This document shows positions 23,526 to 33,600 of a stretch of DNA of 64,000 nt, one piece after another. The notes beneath the pieces are model-generated. The model made no database searches. It saw only the letters and a list, made by a program, of their open reading frames with translations, and was not told the origin of the DNA. The position numbers were made by a program, and so were the translations under genes. The stretch's first letter is position 1, and each line of letters opens with the position of its first letter. Origin of the DNA: Rusavskia elegans (taxonomy: Eukaryota; Ascomycota; Lecanoromycetes; Teloschistales; Teloschistaceae); contig SAUG01000006.1 of NCBI GenBank assembly GCA_011316305.1, positions 124,001-188,000 on the forward strand, in the 5' to 3' direction.

Positions 23526-25475
23526 ATGGATATCTTCCCTGGTATGCGGGATTGGTTCCTATCGAAGCTAACGTGGCCGATACCTGCCATCTCTGCAGAC
23601 GTATACTCCACAACCTCATCTGCTGGTCACTTTTCCGACATGTCCTCTCCCATCTATCCTGATCGGCCCATACACCCTCTACCTAAGCGACGATTACGCT
23701 CCCGAATTTCCCCCGACACTGCTGAGTCTATACTATCTTCGTCGTCCTCAACGCCCAGTAAATCTCTTTTCTCCCTTCCGTACAACGAGCCCGGTGTGAT
23801 CGTCAACGGATCTTCGGCGCAACCATCGACCGATGGTATATTCTCACCGACCTCACCTGAGCAGAGTCTCTCCCAAGGGAAGAACAGATACCAGTTCAGG
23901 GGAAGTGATCCGGATAGCGATGAGGACGATGCCAATGCCTCTACGCGGCGGCATCAAACAGAACAAAACGGACCCGCATCCCAAGGTATCGGCAAGGACG
24001 ATCCGCGAAAAGGCCCCATCAAATACTCAAAAGTCTTGATGTCCATGTCAACAAATTCATCTCAAGACTCCGTTGATGGTTATGATTCTTTTGAGAACAC
24101 CAACAATAAGAAAAAGCGCAAAATCCCAACCTCGGGGGGCTTGGGGGGTCACCACTCCTCATTATCAACTGAAATGGCTCACATGGGTATATCTTCAACT
24201 CGCGATTTTGACTCGTCCCAATCGGAGATGGACGGTGGTATTGGACATTACTATGGTACTGGGAGCTCCGCAGTGCCTGCATCATCGTCTGGCACCGGGA
24301 TATCCGGGGCTGGCCGTGGTCGCTATGGAAGAACCGCTCACCGCATACCGAGTGGTAGAAGTCCCTTGGGTATATCCACGAACGGATCTAATGCGTTGCA
24401 AGCCGGACGTCAATTGCTTCACAAGCAGGACTCGACAACTGTAGGGCAAACAAGCGTCAAAGGTGAGAGTATTATGGTTCAAGGGAGACCGCCTCATTGA
24501 CCCTCTCTAGGCTTTGCTGCTCCTTCTCCATCAGAAAATGGGATAATATCAACCGCAATAGCAAACGCTGCATCTCTCCCATCCGCGACTTTGCATGGCC
24601 AGGAGAACACTAGCCTCCTCAAACAACAAGCGGCTAAAAGACCAGGGTCGTCCAAAACCCAATTCACGTTTACTTGCGATTCGGACTCTGCTAAGAGTAT
24701 GGCATGGCAAGAACAACCAGCGGTCAATTCGATCAATACGACATACAACACCATGCCCGCTCCGAAGCTTCCACCAGCCCGGACAGACCAACACGGCCGC
24801 GATTTTGCTACTCAGGGAACGCAAACCAGCCCCAACATGGCGAACGATCCAGATGAAAGCACGATGCCCCCGCAGACATCTACAGCTCAAGAAAGCCAGC
24901 AGCAACCCAAAAAACCTCGTCGATCCCTTGCTAAACAGCTGGTCGTGTCTGCCAGGCAGCGACGCCTGCAACAAGAGTACGACAATTATCATCATCCTCC
25001 AGCGCCGGAGGAGACTTGGATATGCGAGTTCTGCGAGTATGAAATGATCTTTGGTCGGCCTCCGGAAGCTCTGATACGACAGTATGAAATCAAAGACCGG
25101 CATGAGCGTCGGCGTCTGGCGGAGAAGCGGCGGCTCTTGGAGAAAGCTAAGATGAAGGGTCGCAAAGGCAAGAAGGGTAACAAGAACGCGGCCAAGAATA
25201 CGGGGACGGCCCATCCAGCGCAGCAAACGGCTTCCAAGCAACGGTACGACCAGCCTGTTGACAAGGTCCCTATTCACCATGATCAGGGGGTGCCAGGCGA
25301 AAACGACATTGGCGAAGGCTATGAGGATGATCCGTCGTCAGTGGCAGCTCCCCTACCACCAACACCGACGAGGATACCACAACCGATTACGCATGCCCAA
25401 CACCAAAGTATTCGATCCGCTTCGAATGCGGCGGTCAACAATGTCAGCGGTCTAGGCTCTGTGCGGGCCTGCTGA
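23526..25475 (+). CDS. Uncharacterised fungal protein with a CxxC and basic-helix C-terminal domain
   Basis: I do not recognise a named family. Proposed exons are 23526-23541, 23599-24462 and 24511-25475, giving 614 residues. The first intron (57 nt, GTATGC at its start, GCTAAC branch, CTGCAG end) is in frame and stop-free, so an unspliced reading would give 633. The N-terminal half is Ser-rich, with PIYPDRPIHPLPKRRLRSR near the start and an acidic DPDSDEDD patch. The C-terminal third has the only compact segment: WICEFCEYEMIFG (a CxxC pair), then PPEALIRQYEIKDRHERRR and a Lys/Arg-rich helix ending in KGRKGKKGNKN. The layout suggests a nuclear protein with a small metal-binding or helical module that may contact nucleic acid, but this is not shown. 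It is upstream of and co-oriented with the ALYREF homologue. Confidence 0.75.
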
Positions 25476-26278
25476 CCCCAATGATCCGGGCAACCAGTCT
25501 GTTAGAGCTTGGATCTCCGGCCAGCGTACTGTACATGCAGCATTTCTCATCAGAAAGCATGAAGCATCGGCTCACCTGTACTCGTCTGGACTGCTCTGGG
25601 TCTCAGGAAAGGTCTAAATATTGTATCTGGTGGCCTTAAGTCTTCCTTCTATTACTATTACTATTACTGTTTGGTTTCAATGCATAGCCTGGAAAGCAAG
25701 TCACCGCGGAGCATACACTTTCTGCATCCTATCGTGCATAGAAGATCACGAGCTTGTGACGGTACAATATCAACTTCCCCCTCGGGTTTGCTGTTACAAG
25801 CACTCGAGCGAGATCACTGGACAAAAACAGCAACATTGTTAGGTCATGGTAGCGGGCTCACAGTAGATTAGCTCGTTCGTAGGATTAGCATTTCAATCGA
25901 TGAGTTGAAACAGATTGCAATGGAACTTCGCTCAATAGACAAAGGGACCCGTTTCTCGAGGCTCTAATTGTCGAGGTACTCCATCCCTGAGACGGGCAAG
26001 ACGGGCTCTCCTCCAGTTGAGACGTGTTGATTCGAACACAGCCGCCAGGCCCGATCAAGACAAGCGGTTTCTGACGTTGAGTTGCGACTTGCGAGGTCAC
26101 ACTGCACTTGACTGCGATTAAATCCTTCAACCCAGCTGTCCAATGCCCAAAACCGTCGAGTTCCCATCAGACTAAGAGGCGGCCAAGCGAATGATCAACC
26201 TATCTTAGGAGCTACTTCACCCGACTCTGGCGTCAATATCAGCATCTCAATCTCGTAAGATCAGTACAAGGACTGAGT
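25476..26278. other. Intergenic spacer upstream of the ALYREF homologue
   Basis: This 803-nt spacer lies between two + strand genes. It holds a short hexanucleotide tract at 25651-25668. No gene-like ORF was seen, and a start codon for the next gene is clear at 26279. Confidence 0.5.
25651..25668 (+). repeat. Hexanucleotide microsatellite (ATTACT)3
   Basis: Three perfect copies of ATTACT lie in the 3' flank of the unknown gene. It is a minor simple repeat with no evident function. Confidence 0.9.
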
Positions 26279-27784
26279 ATGGATCGGCCGTTGGATGAAG
26301 TGATATCGGATCGCCAGGTATTCGAAGCCTTAGGTCAATGGCTTTCCGAAGCAATATGAAGACTGACGGAGTTCCAATGCAGAGACGAAGTAATCGTGGT
26401 GGAAGAGGTCGCCGTCCTAATCAATACACACGCGAGGACTTTAGAAAGGTATCTATCTATCATCTCTTACATTTAGGCCTGCTAAAGATACTAGTTTGAG
26501 AGCTGCTGACACCCTTTTCGTGTAGGTTCTTCCACCTCATTCCTCCTCGACCGCACGATTATCCGTCCTGCGCAACAGCCAGTCCTGCGATCCTCGAGGC
26601 GGATCAATCGCTGCTTCACTTACAACGTGCATGATAAAAGCTGACCATGTCCTCTTCGGCCCTACTATGATAGACGAGTGCAAAAGCCGACTACAAAGAC
26701 CTTGACAAGTTTGTGCCCCAACCTCCGACGTTTTGTGGATTTCCTCGGAGTTGATGGGCTGATCTTGCCTCCAGCGAATGGGTTCATGACAGATACGATG
26801 ACGATCCTGAAGGTTGGTCTGATCAAACCTACCGCCGACTCCGCTGATACGACGAAGCTCGTGCACCGACTCGAGGACCCCAGTACTCTCGAAACAACCG
26901 CTACTCTCCTGATACAGCCTTGTAATGCTCCTTCTATGATAGTACCGTGCTGTTGCTCACCTCTCGCAGAGCGACACCAGGCGCCAAACTAAGAGTAGAC
27001 AACCTCCACTACGATTTGACCGAAGAAGATCTTGAGGCACGTACATACCCACTAAAACTTTCCAGAGTTTGCTGACAGTAAACAGGATCTCTTCACCCGC
27101 ATTGGCCCAGTGAACTCACTCGCTCTCCGCTTCGACCGTGCTGGACGCTCTTCCGGCACCGCTTTTGTCACCTATCACCACATTTCCGATGCACGACTCG
27201 CCATCCGCGAATTCGACGGCGCCAATGCCCACGGTCAACCGATCCGCCTTACACTTCTCCCCACAGCCCCCGTCAATGATATACGTGGCCGAGGTCCTGT
27301 GGTCGCTCGCAACCCCTTCGACACGGTGGAGCGTCCGGCCAAAAGCCTCTTCGACCGTATCGACGACCCCAGGTTTGGAAGCAGGAGCCGGATTCGAGGC
27401 GGCAGAAGCCGGAGTCGAAGCCCGGGCAAGCCTCGACGATCGGATGTGAGCCGACCGGCTCCAGAGGGCGTGGATAGATACGTCCCACCTTCAGGAGGAG
27501 GGTCGAGTAGAATGAGATCGAGGAGTCCGCGGACACGTGGTGGGGATGTCGGTGGTAGAGGAAGGGGAAGGGGCGGGGAGAGACGCGGTGGCGGACGAGA
27601 GAATTCTGGGATGCGGCCACGCAAGACGCAGGAAGAACTGGATAAGGAGATGGAAGATTATTGGGGGCCGTCGGGTCAGCCTAACGGTGTTGCTGCCGCT
27701 GTTGGGAATCCGAACGGAGTGACGACGACTACGGCTCCGGTGGTGGTGGGCGATGATGAGGATATCGACATGGGGATAGAGTGA
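26279..27784 (+). CDS. mlo3: mRNA export adaptor Mlo3/Yra1/ALYREF (REF family RRM protein)
   Basis: Eight short exons are proposed: 26279-26317, 26383-26448, 26526-26626, 26679-26708, 26775-26812, 26858-26921, 26970-27036 and 27086-27784, giving 367 residues. The N-terminus MDRPLDEVISDRQ is the REF/UAP56-binding motif, followed by an Arg/Gly-rich stretch (RRSNRGGRGRRP). A conserved DNEWVHDRYDDDPE block leads to one RRM from about residue 119 (RNP2-like LRVDNLHYDL, RNP1-like SGTAFVTYH). The C-terminal RGG/RS region ends in a second UAP56-binding motif (KTQEELDKEMEDYWG). The protein couples transcription and splicing to Mex67-dependent export. In fission yeast Mlo3 also works with the RNA-elimination machinery. 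The seventh intron (27037-27085) uses a GC-AG pair. The exon 3/4 boundary (26626/26679) is the least certain; an alternative acceptor 5 nt upstream breaks the frame. Confidence 0.9.
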
Positions 27785-28311
27785 TCATGGAATTATCCGG
27801 CCCGGGATGTTTGTGTTGCCAATCTACATCTATGTATCATTAACAATGTTTGCTTCAGTTCACATCAGGCAAAACCTGTAGGAGTGTCAATCGGCATGCA
27901 CTCAACTGCTCCAACAAAAGTAAAAGGAATCCATATTAAAATTTGGTGATAGAGTTCACAACCTCCTCAAAATCTGATCCCGAGGTGGACGAACGATTGC
28001 ATTGAGTTTATAGAAGCAAATAGCACACTTTTTATTCAGTTTGATGTAAGCCAACGGGCCCTCCATCCCACCAGGTAGACTGGCCTCCCTCCCTCAATTT
28101 TAACCTACGCCATAAAAACCAGGGGTATCTCGGTAAACCCAGCAACAGCAAATGCCGCCACAGCAGAGATCCCAGATAAGATTTGCGCCGGTGATGCAGT
28201 TCCGCCCCAAAAACCAGTAGTGAGCCATAGATCAAACCGCCATGCATCAAGTCGTTAAGTCGTTAGTAATTTTTTTCCCTTTGTTCCACACAAACCATGA
28301 TCCCCACCAGA
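27785..28311. other. Convergent 3' spacer (ALYREF / STRAP)
   Basis: This 527-nt spacer lies between convergent stop codons. It holds AT-rich 3'-UTR sequence; nothing else was identified. Confidence 0.5.
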
Positions 28312-29502
28312 TCATCGCCAAAGCCCATAAGGATCCGAGCAGAATTTCCATAGCTTCACCGTGCCGTCCTCGCTTCCAGTCGCATACATCTTCCCATCCG
28401 GTGAGAAGTTGATCGTCCAGATCGGACCATGATGTCCTTTCTGAACCTCTGATTCCGACTCGTTCTCGAGATCGTAGACTCTTACCCAAGTGTCACCCAC
28501 GCCACCAGTCACGAATTTCCGCTGCTCGGCATGGAGAGCGACGGCGGCGATATCTTTCGACGTTGTGATTTTCTTCATAAGCTGTCCGGGTTGCGTGCCG
28601 GAGAAGAAATACGCCGATTTGCCTGCTGCGACCGAGAGGGAGGGATTCGATGATGAGGCGTCGAGTTCGCATGTTCCCACCACGCCGTCGAGTTCGTACT
28701 TCGCGGCGCAGGAGCGAGCGCGTAGGTCCCACCAACGGATCGTCTTGTCGTCGGCGGCGGTGATGAGGATGTTGAGATCTGTGCTCCAGATGACCGACTT
28801 GATGGGTCCACCGTGTATTCCAGGGCCAATCTCAAAGCTAGGGGCTGGAGGAGGTGAGGCGTTCCCGTTGGGACTTGTAGGGGACGAAGAGGCACTGCTG
28901 CTGGAGGTCGAACGGGATAGATCGAAGATGCGAAGTTTCTTCTCGAAGCCGCCGGTTGCGACGAGTTGGGGACGTAGTTGGGGGGGAAATGCCACAGCGC
29001 GAACGATGTGCGAGTGGGTCAGAGTGTGGAGGCATTCGCCTGTATGACTATCCCAGATTTTGCTATGTGAGGAACACATTGTTAGCTTCAGATGCTGCGT
29101 AGGATAGATGAACACCGTGCGTACGCTGAAAAGTCTGCCGACGCTGTGGCTGCAAGGCTGGCATCAGCGGAGAGACGAGCTTGCCAGACGGCGCCTTTGT
29201 GACCGATGAATGTTCCGATCCTAAAGAAGGTAAGCTTGCTGTCTGCGCTGACAAGGTCCAGAACAAACCAGTCTCCGGTCACACCGTCACGCAGCATAGG
29301 ATTATTGTCTTTACATGCCGAGATAAGGTAATATTGATCGTCGTCGAGGACGGGAGAGAAGCTCAAATGAGTAATGGGTCTTGAATGGCCATGACAGGTC
29401 AGTGGGACCGCTTTGGGGGTTTCTGTGGAAGGATAGTTCAGCATACTACAGTTGAGGTTGGTTGGAGCGATGGCTCGAAGTGGAACACATACCGGAACCC
29501 AT
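28312..29502 (-). CDS. STRAP-like WD40 repeat protein
   Basis: Exons on the complement are 29502-29493, 29422-29125 and 29062-28312, giving 352 residues. The 10-nt first coding exon (MGS plus one base) is inferred because splicing it to 29422 across a 70-nt intron with a GCTGAAC branch gives MGSETPKAVPLTCHGHSRPI, the usual STRAP start; an ATG at 29444 inside that intron is the naive alternative. The protein is one WD40 propeller: repeats include FIGHKGAVWQARLSADASLA, KIWDSHTGECLHTLTHSHIV, IKSVIWSTDLNILITAADDK and a last repeat HHGPIWTINFSPDGKMYATG followed by GSEDGTVKLW. A Ser/Pro-rich loop sits between repeats. Animal STRAP is a scaffold in TGF-beta receptor and SMN-Gemin complexes; the role in filamentous fungi is not clear. 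Its 5' end faces the helicase gene. Confidence 0.9.
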
Positions 29503-30659
29503 TATCGAAACTCGAGGCCGAACTAGAGAAGAAGCGGAAGAGGTAAAGGATGACGAAATTCAAATAGCGAGATCAATCAACGGAAAAGGCGTGCAAGCAA
29601 AGTACGTTAGAAGGATGGCAATGCGATGTACAGCGGCCACCTAGTAGTAATTAGAAGGTATTATGATAGCTGCAAATTCCTCCTCTCAATTAGCATGATT
29701 CACGAAAAGGTCCGGATCAGTATCCAACAGCAGTTAATGAGCGTGCAATATATGTTCATGAGGGAAAGATATGCGGATCTTTGCGTTTGAAAGCATGATG
29801 ACGAGTGAAGGGTGTGCCCTGATCAATCCGAGACGAGCGGCTATCGCGTTTATCAAGCAGCTACATTCCAATTTGGTCCAGGCAGGTTACCTTACCTCCA
29901 TAATAAATCATATCAATCAAGATTATGCATGCTCGGAGACATGACGTTGCTCATCGGGCCCCGGTAGGAATACCGATCTCAATTTGCCCCGGAACGGGAA
30001 CGATAGGTGCGTATGAGCTCTGCCGCCATTTTCGCATTTCCTCAGGACTTTTGGCATGGAGTCTAAGGAATCCCGCAGGAAACGGGACGGTTGGTACTAC
30101 CTCGTGTCATTCAGGAGAAGTAGAGTAACTTGCGATTTAGGTTTATATTGATCCTTCAGCGGGTCCGTGGCTGGGTAAGGGACCGTAAGGCAGTTCATCA
30201 TCCCTAAGAGTGTCGTACTTCGAAAATTTAAACTGGTGGGTCTTCTTGCCATGATCGACTCCTTCCAGGTACCTTACGACATGAGCTCCTCAGAATACAC
30301 GGCGCAGGTGTGTTAGGGCTGCAAGCACTTTCCTTCACTGTGCTCTTCTTACCTTGCGTCATTGGAGCTGGTGCACCGACTACGTTATCTTAATGTGAGG
30401 GATCCGTACCTTAGTAATCTATAAAGTATGGTGATCATGTGTTCTTCAACAAGGTTCATTTCAATCAAATCTCCAACACTCATTCATTCACCCCTCAAAC
30501 ACAATAATCAAATTCATACCCTTTCCCTCACTTTCATCACCCAGCCACCCACACCTGGTTTCCTCGTTCTTCGTTCTTCGTCTTTCGTTTTGTAATGGTC
30601 TCTCATCCTGTTCGAATACTTCTCATACTCTGTCTTGAATGCGTGATTCAGTCCACACG
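29503..30659. promoter_or_regulatory. Divergent promoter region (STRAP / NFX1-type helicase)
   Basis: These 1,157 nt lie between divergent start codons. No credible ORF was seen. The 100 nt before the helicase start (about 30480-30600) are C/T-rich with repeated ATTCATT, CTTTC and TTCGTT-type words, like a fungal leader. Confidence 0.45.
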
Positions 30660-33600
30660 ATGGCTATAGACAAGCCTTCACGCTTACTCACGAGCAAAGA
30701 CCTCAACGTCCGACCACCACCCTCGGTAGATCTGTAGGTTTCTCATCACCAGCTGGGGGACTCGGACTGCAACCAGCTGACTAGGACAACTCGTTGTTGC
30801 AGACCCACGACGGCAATTGTGGAACGCCCTCCACTGCCCCTGACGCTTCCAACCCTCCATTGGCAGGAGATTTGTCACGATTACTATGATGGCTACTGCC
30901 GTCGTGGCACCGACTGTCCGCGGCCCCACACCATCTGCCACCTCCAAGGGATGGCAACATCTACAGAGCAGGCCCCGCGTCTGTCTACCAAGCCGAATCG
31001 TCTTTCACTGAAGCCACGCTTGGCTCATGAGGGTGGCCCTTTCGATGATGACGACTGTCCGGCTCGGTTGTTCTGGCTTACCCCAAAACATAACAATGAC
31101 CATTCAGAGGTACCGCTCCCCCTGTCTAACAACATTTGGATACTTATCTAATAAATAGTAGATCGGTCATATTCGCATCCTACCAACCACGGACGAGATA
31201 CTCTGCCAGAAGAGGCCATTTATGCCCCATAAAGATGCGCAGAATGGCACCAACGAGCGACGTGGTAAAGCCCGAATGCTAGATGTTCAATTCAGGCACC
31301 TTAGATACGATATTTTGGAGCCCGTCCATGATGCATGCTACCATGCAAGCCAGTTTTTGGCGACGACTTTCAAAGACCCACCGTCCCTGGACTACGAAGC
31401 ACGACAACACACTGTCCGAGGAACACAGTACTCCCTGTTCCGCGACGTGCGCCTGGAAGATTCAAGATTCGAGACCGGGGGCATACATCTCCGTCTCAGT
31501 TTCGCATGTCCTGCCCGTTTGAGACAGAAGCGAATGCTTTCTTCAGGTCATTTTGAAAGTGGCATGCTGATGGCTCTGATCGGTCTGGATTCCGAGAACA
31601 CTTTGTCCACAGCATTCCTCATGGTTGAGTTGTGCCAGTCAACTCTATCTATGAAGCCAACCACTGGTAATCATCTTCGGGCCTCCGTCGTGGCCTCATT
31701 TGTCGAGCCGTCGGACACTAATACGATAAGGCAAACCTTGTACGGTCTCCAAGGTCTACTGAACAAGGAGAAATTCGTCATCGTCGAGTTTCCAAAAGTT
31801 CTTGTGGCTGGCTTCTACTGGATCTTGAAGCATCTCCAGTTTCTGAGTAGCAGCAATGCCGAGATAGCTTTTTCGAATCTCATTGCCCCTTCCGATGCTA
31901 CGCGCGTTAAACCTCCAGCGGCACCGGCGTACGCGAACTGTGGCAGCTCACCTTTCGATCTGAGTGTCCTTCAGAGAGTCGATAACTTGGATGGTCCTTC
32001 TTCGCTCCATATCGATCCTGATTACACTGTCCTAGGACCAGCGAGGCAGCAAGACATAATCGAAAACGTGTGCTCTACTACCACCCTTGACCATGGACAA
32101 GCAACAGCCCTTTGCGAGAATCTTTCGCGCGGACTTGCTTTCACACAAGGACCTCCAGGCACCGGAAAGACTTTCCTCGGGGTCTCTCTGGCGAAAGTGA
32201 TCCTCAGACATACGCCGCAGAAGCCAATCTTGGTGGCCTGTATGACCAATCATGCGCTTGACAATTTTCTTGGTGACCTTGTTAAGCAGGGTATCACGAA
32301 GATTGCCCGCATTGGAAGCGGTAGCAAGGAAGAGTGGATGGACAAATATACCCTCCCTTCGATACGAAAGAATTTCGAAAAGGGCGAACGGAGTCTCGGA
32401 CTAAAAACCAAAACAGACAGGGCGTATAATGCTGTTCAAGCACTCTGGACTCAAGGCACCACCTGGTGCGATTCCCTTAACACTCGCACCCTTACCTGGG
32501 CCGCTGTGGCCGATCACCTCAAGTTCAAATACCCTTACGCGTATAGCGACTTCTCACGATACGAGACTCCAAGCGAGCAGAAGGTCTCGGATATTCGTCG
32601 GGGGCGGAGTGATGCTGGCGCCTACGCATTCGAACACTGGTCCACTGGAAGGGATCTAACAGACACCGAAGAATTCTCTCGCGATGCTGGATCGTTCTTC
32701 AACAAAAGCACGACAGATATTCAGTCCGTCGACGGATCAAGCGATTCCGGTTCCTCCTCCTCGCTTGATCTCTCAAATAATCCACCTCACATCCCCGTAG
32801 CCTATCCGTATGACTATTTGGGTCACAATGTTTGGTCTATGCCTATGGATGTAAGAGCAGCTTGGATTACAAGGTGGAAATCAGAGCTTGGCGCGTCCAG
32901 TCCGGTTGATAAGCTGGTCGAAATCCAACGGCGTTACCTCGAGGCTAAACGCATCAAGAAAGAGCTGCTTAATGAGTCCGACGTCAAAGGTCTTGCTAAC
33001 CAGGAGGTCATAGGGTTGACGACAACAGCGTGTGCAAAATATTGGCCAATGCTCAAATCGCTCGATCTTGAGACCTTGATCTGCGAAGAAGCTGGGGAAG
33101 TCAGCGAGGCACAAACGATCACAGCCCTTTTACCTTCCATCAAACATGCGATATTTATTGGAGACCCACTTCAACTGCGGCCCCAGGTCAATCAGCCCAG
33201 TCTCTCGGTCGAGACTACGTACGGTTCCAAGTATCGTCTGGATGAATCCTTGTTTGAACGGATGGTGATGCCATGTGCATCCAGCGAGCAGCCATTGCCG
33301 GTATCGAAACTAGATCTGCAGAGGAGAATGCATCCGGACGTGGCTCAGCTACTGCGGGCAACGCTCTATCCCTATTTAAAGGATCATCCCTCTACGTCCC
33401 ACTTGCCTGTTGCTGGCATGGCTCATCGGACTTTTTGGCTTGATCATCAGGAACCTGAAGACGCGCCGAATCCTTTGGTTCTCAGCAGTAAATCACACTC
33501 TAATACGTTTGAATGTACTATGATTTGCGAGTTGGTTCGATACTTACTAAATACGTATGAAATTCCGCATTCCTGGAGAATTTTTGAAGCTAACATGTTT

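Noticed and set aside
24549..25280. 243-codon minus-strand ORF
   Set aside because: Reverse shadow of the unknown 23.5-kb gene; hydrophobic and Arg-rich by chance, no family.
28490..29047. 185-codon + strand ORF
   Set aside because: It is antisense to the STRAP WD40 gene and has no independent features.
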